61,157 bases of DNA from an uncultured Porphyromonadaceae bacterium (GTDB lineage: Bacteria > Bacteroidota > Bacteroidia > Bacteroidales > Muribaculaceae), in NCBI GenBank assembly GCA_902462525.1, contig CABQCA010000001.1, positions 1-61,157 on the forward strand. Direction: 5' to 3'. Position 1 is the first letter of the stretch; every line of letters begins with the position of its first letter. The notes under the pieces are model-generated. The model made no database searches and was not told where the DNA came from. It saw only the letters and a list, made by a program, of their open reading frames with translations. The translations under genes were made by a program, and so were the position numbers. Below, piece by piece: positions 1 to 7,643 of the stretch.

Positions 1-189
1 ATTTCTCCTTTCGGCGTAACTAAACTACAACTCCGACACGGATTATCCGAATTTTCAGCACCTTGCGACTGCGTTTGACTGTCGCCGGACTGAAAATGAC
101 TGATACTATTGTCGGATTGCTATATTAAGATACGAAAAATTTTTGAAACTTGCAAATAATATGTTAGCTTCGTATTATAAATCCTGATT
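1..189. other. AT-rich tail of mobile island, no gene seen
   Basis: I see no convincing open reading frame, RNA or repeat here. It lies 3' of the broken peptidase gene and is as AT-rich as that gene. It is probably still inside the mobile island, whose left end lies outside the window. Confidence 0.4.
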
Positions 190-710
190 TTAGCATTGCA
201 AAAATAATTGTCTTATCCGTAGTTGATTTTTTGTAGATTGAGGATAAATGTTTGTCATTAAGACCTTTTCAATAAGCTGGCACATCTCATTCTTAAGGTG
301 CAATTTGCAAGCTACGGAATCAGCAAAAAATTCCTCCTTATTCACATCCTTATTTTCTGCAAAAAAGTAAAGAATATGACCAATCTCATGCGCAATCCCT
401 GCATATATTTCATGTTCAGGTATCTTCAATGAATTTATCAGGTCGTCATTTATGACTATACCACAAATAGTTTCCTCAATAGCTCCTGTATTATTATATA
501 TAAAACACGAGAGTGCTGCTTTTCAGGGTCTTTAATTTGAATGATATAATTTTCCTGTGCACTCTTATATTGTTGCATAGAGAATGTTTTGATACTTATC
601 TTCTTTAAGATTGGGAAAAGCGATAATAATCTATCCCCAAATTCCTTCTCAAAGGAGTTAAATATTGGCAAATCGCTATATAACACGATTTTCGCTATTA
701 GAATTTCCAA
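190..710 (-). pseudogene. ImmA/IrrE-like zinc peptidase, frameshifted
   Basis: Two adjacent minus-strand frames together make one protein of about 170 residues. The upstream frame (710 to 456) starts MEILIAKIVLYSD and runs into stop after a TA-rich stretch. The downstream frame carries a zinc-protease motif HEIGH followed about 16 residues later by EEFFAD, the HExxH plus E-x-x-AD layout of ImmA/IrrE-type phage and ICE peptidases. Reading the downstream frame upstream of its first ATG continues without stops through YNNTGAIEETICGIV, which is clearly coding. The frames differ by 2 nt, and a (TA)4 tract at 495-502 is the obvious slip site: removing one TA joins them. It overlaps the end of the upstream gene by 13 nt, so the two are cotranscribed. 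It could be a decayed gene, a phase-variable gene or an assembly error. Substrate unknown; in the family the usual targets are Xre-type repressors. Confidence 0.6.
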
Positions 711-1126
711 TTATATTCAGCTCTTAAACCACATATTGCATAATATACAGCATCAATAGGAGTCATGCCAATTCGCGAAAATAACACAGCCTCTTCTCTA
801 TTGGCAAAAAGCACTTTATAACTACGATAAGGATCGCCCCTTTCACACATGATTCTCATAGTATATTTTTCACATACAGCGTCTTCAATGTCAACGTTGG
901 CATCTGTTACTTGACATAACTCCCACGGCAATAAGTTTATCAAAGCAGGCAAACTCCATGCATGAATACATTTATTTTTGCCATCTGACTTAGGGGTATT
1001 CTTATATTTTAAGAGGTTTCTTGATTCAGAAACTTCCCAATACATATCAGAACTCTGAACATCAATAAACTCACATAGCTTTTTACTTTGTTCTACGTCG
1101 GTTGCGTATTTAATTCGACTATTCAT
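698..1126 (-). CDS. hypothetical protein of mobile island (142 aa)
   Basis: I do not recognise the family. The protein is 142 residues, has no signal peptide or membrane segment, and contains a hydrophobic stretch HAWSLPALINLLP and a conserved-looking C-terminal part with AVYYAICGLRAEYNW. Its start is supported by a TATTTTTG promoter box about 16 nt upstream, which gives a very short leader. It overlaps the zinc-peptidase frame that follows. The AT-rich composition differs sharply from the chromosomal genes to the right, which indicates horizontal transfer. A cargo protein working with the peptidase is possible but not shown. Confidence 0.6.
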   Translation of the reverse strand: MNSRIKYATDVEQSKKLCEFIDVQSSDMYWEVSESRNLLKYKNTPKSDGKNKCIHAWSLPALINLLPWELCQVTDANVDIEDAVCEKYTMRIMCERGDPYRSYKVLFANREEAVLFSRIGMTPIDAVYYAICGLRAEYNWKF

Positions 1127-1141
1127 AAAAATGGATAACTA

Positions 1142-1149
1142 CAAAAATA
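1142..1149 (-). promoter_or_regulatory. -7 box TATTTTTG
   Basis: Matches the Bacteroidetes TAnnTTTG -7 element on the minus strand, 16 nt before the ATG at 1126. It separates the two-gene cargo unit from the toxin-antitoxin unit. Confidence 0.55.
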
Positions 1150-1181
1150 CTAATATGTTTATTATGTCTCAATTAGCGTTT

Positions 1182-1712
1182 TTATGGGAAATTGATAAGG
1201 TCAAAATACATAGACCTTGTGGTAGAGTGTTTGTCTTTCTCGGAAAGGAACATAAATCCGCATTTCTCATAGAAAGGCACGGCGGCAGCGTATGCATCAA
1301 CCGTAATGAAGCGACAAGCACTCCGACGCATTGTGGCGAAAACGTGTTTCACCTGCAATAGAATCGCACGACCTATCTGCTTGCCCGCATAATCTTTGGA
1401 TATGGCAAGACGACCGATTTTGACTGCCGGGTATTCCTTGCGCCGTTTTGAATTGGCTACATGGCGGTTAAGTCGATTCCATAGCTTCTTCTCGTCAGGG
1501 TCGAACACAATCTTATCGTTGAGAAGGCTGTAATATGCAACTGTCTTATCCGCCTCGTTATCTTCGAGCAGATAGGTCAACGCCATCATAGACTTGTAGT
1601 AATTGACGGCATCGGAAAATAAAAAGTCATTCAAATCGGCATCGCCGCAATCGAATGACTTTATTTGTGTATCGGCATCTATCTGCCGAAAGGTGAATTT
1701 GTCAAAGTCCAT
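1182..1712 (-). CDS. GNAT acetyltransferase toxin (TacT/AtaT-like)
   Basis: A 176-residue GNAT-fold protein. Near the N-terminus it has FDCGDADLNDFL, typical of the toxin branch of GNAT enzymes. The acetyl-CoA motif region reads VKIGRLAISKDYAGKQIGRAIL, with the Q/R-x-x-G-x-G/A loop as KQIGRA, followed by the late motif AVPFYEKCGF. Enzymes of this branch (TacT, AtaT) acetylate the amino group of aminoacyl-tRNA and stop translation. A 52-residue gene sits immediately upstream with a 2-nt gap, as expected for a toxin-antitoxin operon. Target tRNA and toxicity are inferred from the family only. Confidence 0.8.
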   Translation of the reverse strand: MDFDKFTFRQIDADTQIKSFDCGDADLNDFLFSDAVNYYKSMMALTYLLEDNEADKTVAYYSLLNDKIVFDPDEKKLWNRLNRHVANSKRRKEYPAVKIGRLAISKDYAGKQIGRAILLQVKHVFATMRRSACRFITVDAYAAAVPFYEKCGFMFLSEKDKHSTTRSMYFDLINFP

Positions 1713-1714
1713 AA

Positions 1715-1873
1715 TTACATAGGGAATGTGCTTATGGCTTTGAACGCCTCATACGCCTTTCTTGCCGCTTCCTTTTCAGACTTGCTGACAGGAGCGGGAT
1801 TTGCCATTCTTCTGGCGAAATTTTCAGCGTCCTTGCCCCTTAACACCGGGGTTTCTTTGATAGGTCGTGCCAT
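1715..1873 (-). CDS. small antitoxin-like protein upstream of GNAT toxin
   Basis: I chose the ATG at 1873, giving 52 residues beginning MARPIKETPVLRGKDAENF, rather than the upstream ATG at 1918. An AAAGGAG ribosome-binding site lies just before 1873, and a TATCTTTG promoter box lies between the two ATGs, so the longer form could not be translated from this promoter. The protein is Arg/Lys/Ala-rich with a predicted helical C-terminal half containing KSEKEAARKAYEAF. Such short proteins precede GNAT toxins in Bacteroidetes; it is not a recognisable DUF1778 protein. Antitoxin role is inferred from position. Confidence 0.7.
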   Translation of the reverse strand: MARPIKETPVLRGKDAENFARRMANPAPVSKSEKEAARKAYEAFKAISTFPM

Positions 1874-1904
1874 GTCTGTACTCCTTTTGTTTGTTATTAG
1901 ATTA

Positions 1905-1912
1905 CAAAGATA
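1905..1912 (-). promoter_or_regulatory. -7 box TATCTTTG of the toxin-antitoxin operon
   Basis: Perfect Bacteroidetes -7 element about 32 nt upstream of the ATG at 1873. It fixes the antitoxin start. Confidence 0.75.
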
Positions 1913-1953
1913 CAACAAATTTCTGATATATAGAGTTGTAAAGGCGATAAATC

Positions 1954-1991
1954 TTGCAATCTCGATTGCAAGTATGCTTCAAGTATGCTTC
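1954..1991. promoter_or_regulatory. palindrome plus tandem 11-mer upstream of the toxin-antitoxin promoter
   Basis: An inverted repeat TTGCAATC-TC-GATTGCAA (1954-1971) is followed by two head-to-tail copies of AAGTATGCTTC (1970-1980 and 1981-1991). It lies about 40 bp upstream of the toxin-antitoxin promoter and just past the integrase terminator. Autoregulatory operator is a reasonable guess. Confidence 0.45.
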
Positions 1992-1998
1992 GGAATAG

Positions 1999-2029
1999 AA
2001 AAGGACACCGGGTATCCCTCCCGATGTCC
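1999..2029 (-). terminator. integrase terminator
   Basis: On the minus strand GGACATCGGG and CCCGGTGTCC pair (one G-U) around a 7-nt loop, followed by TTTT. It lies about 105 nt past the integrase stop. Confidence 0.7.
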
Positions 2030-2134
2030 GACCACTAAATCCACAATCAAAATGATTTTGACTGCGATTCCGTGTGCAAAGTTAAGCTTTTTAGCTCACA
2101 TCTACAACCATATAACACTCAATCCCGTGGAAAG

Positions 2135-3382
2135 TTATTCGGGGCTTGCATAGCTGACACTGCCGAGGCTGTTTATAGCCTTCACCATAAGGTCGTCATT
2201 AGCTCGTGTGTATTTTTCTGTATGCCGTAAGCTGCTATGCCCTAAAAGGGTTGATACCGTCTTTATATTCGCTCCGCGATTAAGCAAATTAACCCCGAAA
2301 CTATGCCGGGCGCAGTGCCATGTGATATGCTTGCTAATGCCAGCTCTTTTAACCCATCTTTTCACAGCCTTTAGGCAAGCGGTATGAGAAGGTAGCGGAA
2401 ATATTAGACTATCGCGTTCTTCCTCTGTCGCCGGGTATCCTACAAGCGATAGAATATCATCGTTAAGAGGGATTACCACACCACTCGCCGAGCTGTGCCC
2501 GCGTGTTTTGTTCTGCTCAAAAATCAGAAGTTTGTTGGCGTAATCAATATTTCGGAAAGTTATATCGCTTACATCACACCAGCGTAAACCGCAGAATAAG
2601 CTAAAGAGAAAAGCTCGTTGTATGACAGGATTTTCATTGGCGTAATGTGTTGCCATCAACCTTTCTATCTCTTCGGGCGAAAGAATTTCTTTCTTCAAAG
2701 TCTTTTCGTCAACCTTTATGGTAATACCCATGCAAGGGTTCTTCGACAAGATTTCCTTTTCAACGGCATAAGCTATGACTTTCTTGAAACGCTGGAATAC
2801 TGATTGTGGGCCTTCACCTTTGCCGTGAGCTTTCAGATACTCTACAAAGGCAAGCATCATTTCCTTAGTCAGTTGCTGAGGTCTTATGATTCGGTCATAC
2901 ATCTTATATGCCGGAGTTTCGCTGAGAAAAGCACGGAAACGACGATGAGCCATTTCAATCATGCGTTTGTCTGCTTTGGTGTATGTGTCTATGTATTCTT
3001 GAAAGAAATCGTGGAAGTTGGCGATACGCTCTTTCTTCAATCGGTATCCTTCCCGGTCCTCAAGCAAACGCTGTTCTCTCTCAAATCGGATTTTCTCGGC
3101 AAGAGCCAACGTATTCTTGTTCTGGATGCGCTCCTGTTGGGTACGGGGTGCAATCCAGATGTATAGGTTCAGATTTTCTTTTCGGCGGTCATGCTTGATT
3201 TTGTATTTTTGCTTGCCTTTCATAGCACCTTCGGTGTAATACACCGGGTTGCCGTCATCATCAACGACGGGAGTTTCGGTTCGCCCGAGGTAAAACTCAA
3301 GATAAAGGCTTGCCCGTCCGTCGCTCAGTACGGACTGCTGTAGTTTAGGGTTTTGTTTGTTCTTTGTCTTGATATTTGCCAT
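2135..3382 (-). CDS. tyrosine recombinase / integrase
   Basis: A 415-residue Bacteroidetes-type site-specific recombinase. Residues 1-110 form the arm-DNA-binding region, about 120-225 the SAM-like core-binding domain, and 235-405 the catalytic domain. Catalytic residues visible: Arg267 in LFCGLRWCD, the H-x-x-R box His356/Arg359 in WHCARH, His382 in LLGHSS and nucleophile Tyr391 in TEKYTRA. Length and organisation match integrases of conjugative or mobilisable islands. It is transcribed away from the right-hand chromosomal flank, so the element extends leftwards out of the window. The ATG at 3382 is supported by a promoter box 23 nt upstream. Confidence 0.93.
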   Translation of the reverse strand: MANIKTKNKQNPKLQQSVLSDGRASLYLEFYLGRTETPVVDDDGNPVYYTEGAMKGKQKYKIKHDRRKENLNLYIWIAPRTQQERIQNKNTLALAEKIRFEREQRLLEDREGYRLKKERIANFHDFFQEYIDTYTKADKRMIEMAHRRFRAFLSETPAYKMYDRIIRPQQLTKEMMLAFVEYLKAHGKGEGPQSVFQRFKKVIAYAVEKEILSKNPCMGITIKVDEKTLKKEILSPEEIERLMATHYANENPVIQRAFLFSLFCGLRWCDVSDITFRNIDYANKLLIFEQNKTRGHSSASGVVIPLNDDILSLVGYPATEEERDSLIFPLPSHTACLKAVKRWVKRAGISKHITWHCARHSFGVNLLNRGANIKTVSTLLGHSSLRHTEKYTRANDDLMVKAINSLGSVSYASPE

Positions 3383-3404
3383 AAGTGTAAACTTTTCTTT
3401 TCCA

Positions 3405-3412
3405 CAAAATTA
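3405..3412 (-). promoter_or_regulatory. -7 box TAATTTTG of the integrase gene
   Basis: Bacteroidetes -7 consensus on the minus strand, giving a leader of roughly 15 nt before the integrase ATG. Confidence 0.65.
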
Positions 3413-3439
3413 CACATTCAAAAGTAATTCGTAAATTTG

Positions 3440-3493
3440 CATTAAAGAGTCATTAACAGTTCTATAACAACTGTGGTGTACTAAAAGTGTACT
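3440..3493. repeat. two direct-repeat pairs with 11-bp spacing near the integrase
   Basis: CATTAA occurs at 3440 and 3451, and GTGTACT at 3476 and 3487, each pair exactly 11 bp apart (one helical turn). Short direct repeats next to an integrase can be arm-type or excisionase sites. The attachment core itself cannot be set without the other end of the element. Confidence 0.35.
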
Positions 3494-3629
3494 ACTTGGC
3501 AAAAAATATCGAAAACGGCTATAAATGAATAGAAGACCAATCACATATAACTATCTGATAACCATTGCGAATGGGTCTATTCATTTTCATGCGTTTTCAT
3601 ATCAATATACCGGGTCCGGGTACATGGCG

Positions 3630-3673
3630 GCGGCTGAAAATCGAGCGATTTTTCAGCCGCTGTTTCTTTTTTT
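3630..3673 (+). terminator. orphan rightward terminator
   Basis: GCGGCTGAAAATCG and CGATTTTTCAGCCGC form a stem of about 14 bp with one bulged T, then TGTTTCTTTTTTT. It is oriented for plus-strand transcription, but no plus-strand gene ends before it here. It may belong to a resident gene displaced by the island, in which case the island's right border lies left of about 3630. Confidence 0.6.
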
Positions 3674-3728
3674 CGGAAGCTGCGCCAAATTTGAGGGCCT
3701 GTGTGGAAGTACAATGACAGAATAATGC

Positions 3729-3736
3729 TAATTTTG
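3729..3736 (+). promoter_or_regulatory. -7 box TAATTTTG
   Basis: Fits TAnnTTTG and lies 35 nt upstream of the short secreted reading frame at 3771. Confidence 0.5.
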
Positions 3737-3770
3737 TGGCATTATTCAATGTATGCCTATACGTTGCATT

Positions 3771-3932
3771 ATGAAACCGCAAGAAAGACTCCTGTTCGTG
3801 ATATTCGTTTTTGCCTTTATGCCACTTATTGCATATGCAAGAATAATAAAGGATACTCCTGCCGGAGAAGTACCATTTACCATTGCTGAAGACAGCCGTA
3901 TATATGTTACTTATGATTTCCTTGTAAAATAA
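3771..3932 (+). CDS. 53-residue signal-peptide protein, possibly a truncated gene
   Basis: The frame encodes 53 residues: MKPQER, a hydrophobic stretch LLFVIFVFAFMPLIAYA that looks like a signal peptide with an AYA cleavage site, then a 30-residue mature part containing AGEVPFTIAEDSRIYVTY. A plausible promoter precedes it and it ends 22 nt before the nucleotidase gene. The mature part resembles the first strands of larger secreted Bacteroidetes proteins, so it may be the surviving 5' end of a gene truncated near the island. It may also be a genuine small exported peptide. No function can be given. Confidence 0.4.
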   Translation: MKPQERLLFVIFVFAFMPLIAYARIIKDTPAGEVPFTIAEDSRIYVTYDFLVK

Positions 3933-3954
3933 TATCCGTATTATACTGTAGCAG

Positions 3955-4698
3955 ATGATTTATAACGGTGGCGAGATAAGGTGGGTGTGGTTCGATCTTG
4001 ATGACACTCTTATCGATTTCAGGACGAATTCGCGTGTGGCGTTGGCCAAGACATATCTCAGGGCCGGCCTGGGCCGCTGGTTCGACAGCATTGCCGACTG
4101 GACGGAATGCTACGAGAGGCACAACCACGCGCTATGGGACGCTGCGGCGCGCGGCGAGATAACATCGGCTTTTCTGAAGGCCGAGCGTTTCCGCCGGCCT
4201 CTCGTCGAGGCCGGAATGAACGACGGCGACGCCCGCCGTATTTCCGACAGTCTCAGTACTCTTTACCTCGACTTGCTCGCCGATGAGAAGGCTCTTGTTC
4301 CGGGAGCGGTCGAGGCCCTTGAATCGGTGCGTGCGGCAGGCGCGAAAACGGGCATTCTCAGCAACGGTTTCAGCATCGTGCAGTGGCGCAAGATGGAGCG
4401 GGCCGGGCTTACCGGATATATCGATAAAGTAGTGCTGAGCGACGACATCGACATTATGAAGCCCGATGTGCGTCTCTACAGATACGCTATGGAAAGCGTG
4501 GGCGTGCCCGACTGTTCGCAGCATGCCATGATAGGCGATAATCTCAAAACTGACATTCAAGGCGCTCTGAACGCTGGCTGGACTGCTTTCTTTCTTCAGC
4601 CGCGACACGGCAAAGCTCATGTCGAAGTTCCCGATGGCGTTGTGTCGGTCGACAGCCTTATGGAGGCGGTGGATCTGCTCGCAGGAGGAGGCCGATAA
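3955..4698 (+). CDS. yjjG: HAD-family pyrimidine 5'-nucleotidase (YjjG-like)
   Basis: A 247-residue HAD hydrolase. Motif I is WFDLDDTLID with nucleophile Asp14 and general acid Asp16. A helical cap follows (about 20-95). Motif II is ILSNGF, motif III is the Lys in MKPDVRLY, and motif IV is MIGDNLKTDIQGA. Length and cap fit the YjjG family of noncanonical pyrimidine nucleotidases, which cleave nucleoside monophosphates in the cytosol and clear damaged nucleotides. It stands alone between the island border and a convergent surface-protein gene. Substrate preference cannot be read from sequence, so a more general HAD phosphatase remains possible. Confidence 0.82.
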   Translation: MIYNGGEIRWVWFDLDDTLIDFRTNSRVALAKTYLRAGLGRWFDSIADWTECYERHNHALWDAAARGEITSAFLKAERFRRPLVEAGMNDGDARRISDSLSTLYLDLLADEKALVPGAVEALESVRAAGAKTGILSNGFSIVQWRKMERAGLTGYIDKVVLSDDIDIMKPDVRLYRYAMESVGVPDCSQHAMIGDNLKTDIQGALNAGWTAFFLQPRHGKAHVEVPDGVVSVDSLMEAVDLLAGGGR

Positions 4699-4717
4699 TA
4701 ATAGTCTGAGCAACGGA

Positions 4718-4753
4718 CAGCGGCCGGCAGTCGTTCATGACAGCCGGCCGCTG
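4718..4753. terminator. hairpin between convergent genes
   Basis: An 11-bp perfect stem, CAGCGGCCGGC and its complement, around a 14-nt loop, between the nucleotidase stop and the BIG2 gene stop. The flanking T-runs are weak on both strands, but its position suits a shared terminator. Confidence 0.6.
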
Positions 4754-4771
4754 TTGCGGTATGCGCAGGTT

Positions 4772-7459
4772 TTATTTTATAAGCACTTTCCGGTTGCCGA
4801 TGATGTAGAATCCGGGCGCAAGGCTGCGGATGACCGCAGCGTCGGCGTCGCGGTGAAGGAGAATACCGTCGAGGGTATAGACGTCGGCTTTATCGGAGGG
4901 GCCGGCCAGTATTCCGTCGATGCCGGCCGAAGACAGGACCGTGCATGTGGCTGAAACGCCGCTGCCGTCGAGGGCTGTTACCGTTATCACTGCGGAACCC
5001 GACGAAATGATGTCGACTTTGCCTTGGCTGTCGACCGTTGCAACGTTCTCGTTGCTGCTCTGCCATGCCAGCGACTTGTCGGTGGCGTTTTCGGGCAGTA
5101 CGGTGGCTGTGAGCTGTGCCGATTTGCCGGGCTCGAGTGACAGTTCGGCCGGAGTCAGTGCTATCGATTCGACGGCAATGAACCGGCTGACGCGTACGGT
5201 GGCCGAACGACTGACTTTTCCGCAACGTGCGGTGATGATGCACGGAACATTGCTTGCGCCGACGGCTGTGACGGTTCCGGTGGCATCGACGGTGGCTATC
5301 GACTCGTTGTTGGAGGTCCAGATGATGAATTTGTTCGAAACGTTCTCCGGCTCGACAGTGGCAGTGAGCTGTGCCGTTTCGCCTTCGAAGAGCGAAAGGC
5401 TTCCGGGGCTGATTGTGATGGCGGTTGCGGGAATGCCGGGTGCCACCACTCTGACTGTGGCAGTGGCGGCGACATTGTTGTCAGCGGAGGTAGCCGTGAC
5501 AATGGCCTCACCCTCGCTCTTTGCCGTGATGGAGACAGAACGGCCGGAACCGCTGATTTCAACAATGGAGGGGTCGGACGATGTCCATGCCACATTCAGA
5601 ATGGCGGTCGCCGGAATGGAGGATACCCTCAGGTTCACTTGGTCGCCGACTTCAATGATAAGGTCGGAGGGATTTATGACGAGCTGTTCGGGCAGGGGCT
5701 GGCGCACTGAGACACTGCACGATGCCGAGGCACCTCCCGGCGACGACACGGTGATGACGGCGTCGCCGGATCTTAGGGCAGTCACTCTGCCGTTTTCGAC
5801 AGTGGCCACGGTGTTGTCCGACGATGACCATGCGATGGTACGGTCCTTGACGTCGTCGGGCATCGTTGTGGCGGTAAGAGTTGCTTCCTGACCGGCGAAG
5901 AGCGACAGGTAGCCTGTGCTGAGTTTTATTGATTCGGGGTAGTACGGAGCGACAGTGAGGTCGCATGAGGCTGCTTTACCGTTCGCCGTGGTGGCTGTGA
6001 CTGTGATTCTGCCGGCTTTGAGGGCTGCTACGGAACCGTCGGCGGCAACTGTTGCCACCGAGGCGTCGGAGCTGCTCCAGATTATTGCCGGCTGTTCTAC
6101 GTCGGCCGGCGATATCGATGCTGACAGAACGGTCTTTTCGCCGGCGTAGAGCTTGAGGCTTGCCGGGCTGACGGATACCGATTCGGGATATTCGGGTGCT
6201 ACAGTAAGTTCGCAGCTTGCCGAATGACCGTTTATGGTAGTCACTGTGATTGTGGCAGTACCTTTGCCTGTGGCTGTCACGAGACCCGAGGCCGATACTG
6301 TGGCGACGGCGCTGTTCGATGATGACCACGAAAGACCTTCGGTCGATGCCGTGGAGGGCGATACTGAGGCATTAAGCTGCAATGTACGGCCTTCGTAGAT
6401 TTTCGATGATGTGACATCGAGGCTTATCGATGCGGGCATGGCGGCTACGGCGGCGTTGTACTCGGCACGCGATACAATCCTGATGTTTGCAGGTGAACCT
6501 GCCGGAACTTTCAGGTAGCACCGGTTGGCCGGAAGATACTGAATGTCGGCTGTAACGAATCCGAGCGAGCCGTCGGGCATTGTGCCGAGCATGCGCATGG
6601 TGTTTCTGTCGTAGGGAGTGAGGTTGAGGTGCGTGTTCATGTAGTTTTCGAAGAACACGCCTCCGAGCCGGTTTCCGCTGATGGCGGGGCCGCTGCCGCC
6701 GATGTCGAGCCGGTTGTTGGCCGGCTGTGCCGACGGACACTCGATGAAGCAGGCTGTGTTGGCCGGTATGGTGCCGGTTATTTCGTCAGCCACAGCCATG
6801 CCGTATTCGCATGTGGTGACGGCGTAGATTTTAACGCCGGTCGAATATGCTTTGAAGGGGAACGACGCATACATGGGGGCATAGAGCTTCCCGTCCGCCT
6901 GTATTTCGGGCTTGACGCCGAAGTAGTTGTCTCCGGTGGTGGTGATCGGTTTGATGTACCATTTGCGCCGGTCGGGTTTGCCGCTGCCGGGAGCTGCTAC
7001 TTCGCTCGACATGTAGCCCTCGGCATCATCGGAGGCGTTGGCGTCGCCCAGATATTTGGTCACGCCGCTGTCGCGGCCGTAGGCAAAGTAGGCGTCGCCT
7101 GTCTTCATGATGGTGACATAGCGGCCTATTATCTGGTAGATGCCCGTGCCCTGGGCGGTGATGTCGTAGTCGCTGCTGACATAGCCCTGGCTTTTTTTCG
7201 AGAAATATAGCACAGTGGCCGGGTCGGACATTGCTTTTTCTTCGCCTTTCCACAGCTGTATGGCGAGAGCGTCGACAGTGGTCGCCGACATGTCTACTTT
7301 GCCTTTGTTGTCGGTGATGTAGATGTAGCGGTCGGTGACAGTGTTCCTGACGCGGTAGTAGCCGTCGTTGCCTACTTGTGCCGACGAATGAAGCGCCGCA
7401 GAGGCCAGCAGAAGTGAAAATGTGAGTCCTTTGAGTGTAAGCGAAAAGAGTTTTTTCAT
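4772..7459 (-). CDS. secreted protein with six BIG2 Ig-like repeats and sorting tail
   Basis: I chose ATG 7459, giving 895 residues starting MKKLFSLTLKG with a signal peptide ending ALHSSAQ. The in-frame ATG at 7666 lies upstream of the promoter box at 7518 and would lack a signal peptide. Residues about 30-340 form a unique N-terminal region beginning DGYYRVRNTVTDRYIYI, possibly ligand-binding. Residues about 343-840 hold six bacterial Ig-like (BIG2) domains, each near 80 residues with the W(S/T/Q)SS(D/N)xxxATV signature. The last 45 residues (VYTLDGILLHRD... GFYIIGNRKVLIK) resemble the C-terminal sorting tails of Bacteroidetes surface proteins. Probably displayed on the surface as an adhesin or binding protein; ligand unknown. 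Confidence 0.82.
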   Translation of the reverse strand: MKKLFSLTLKGLTFSLLLASAALHSSAQVGNDGYYRVRNTVTDRYIYITDNKGKVDMSATTVDALAIQLWKGEEKAMSDPATVLYFSKKSQGYVSSDYDITAQGTGIYQIIGRYVTIMKTGDAYFAYGRDSGVTKYLGDANASDDAEGYMSSEVAAPGSGKPDRRKWYIKPITTTGDNYFGVKPEIQADGKLYAPMYASFPFKAYSTGVKIYAVTTCEYGMAVADEITGTIPANTACFIECPSAQPANNRLDIGGSGPAISGNRLGGVFFENYMNTHLNLTPYDRNTMRMLGTMPDGSLGFVTADIQYLPANRCYLKVPAGSPANIRIVSRAEYNAAVAAMPASISLDVTSSKIYEGRTLQLNASVSPSTASTEGLSWSSSNSAVATVSASGLVTATGKGTATITVTTINGHSASCELTVAPEYPESVSVSPASLKLYAGEKTVLSASISPADVEQPAIIWSSSDASVATVAADGSVAALKAGRITVTATTANGKAASCDLTVAPYYPESIKLSTGYLSLFAGQEATLTATTMPDDVKDRTIAWSSSDNTVATVENGRVTALRSGDAVITVSSPGGASASCSVSVRQPLPEQLVINPSDLIIEVGDQVNLRVSSIPATAILNVAWTSSDPSIVEISGSGRSVSITAKSEGEAIVTATSADNNVAATATVRVVAPGIPATAITISPGSLSLFEGETAQLTATVEPENVSNKFIIWTSNNESIATVDATGTVTAVGASNVPCIITARCGKVSRSATVRVSRFIAVESIALTPAELSLEPGKSAQLTATVLPENATDKSLAWQSSNENVATVDSQGKVDIISSGSAVITVTALDGSGVSATCTVLSSAGIDGILAGPSDKADVYTLDGILLHRDADAAVIRSLAPGFYIIGNRKVLIK

Positions 7460-7517
7460 TATGGAAGGAGATGAAGGCCTGTCGGCCGATTGGTCTGATA
7501 TATGTCGAATTAAGGTG

Positions 7518-7525
7518 CAAAGATA
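7518..7525 (-). promoter_or_regulatory. -7 box TATCTTTG of the BIG2 gene
   Basis: Perfect -7 element about 60 nt upstream of the ATG at 7459. It decides the start. Confidence 0.7.
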
Positions 7526-7572
7526 AGTATTTATTTTTACTTTTAGACAATTTCTGCGTGGCTGAATGGCAA

Positions 7573-7608
7573 AAAAATCCCGGCTGCGGTGAGGCGGCCG
7601 GGATTTTT
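7573..7608 (-). terminator. terminator of the lipoprotein-OmpA operon
   Basis: AAAAATCCCGGC pairs perfectly with GCCGGGATTTTT (12 bp, 12-nt loop). It sits 36 nt past the OmpA-domain stop and immediately upstream of the BIG2 promoter. Confidence 0.85.
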
Positions 7609-7643
7609 CAGAGTTTATAAGTTGTTCGGCAGTGTGTGCTGAC

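Noticed and set aside
3382..3700. tRNA gene as integration target at the island border
   Set aside because: No cloverleaf could be built from GGGTCC-like sequence near 3610; the only tRNA in the window is at 48192.
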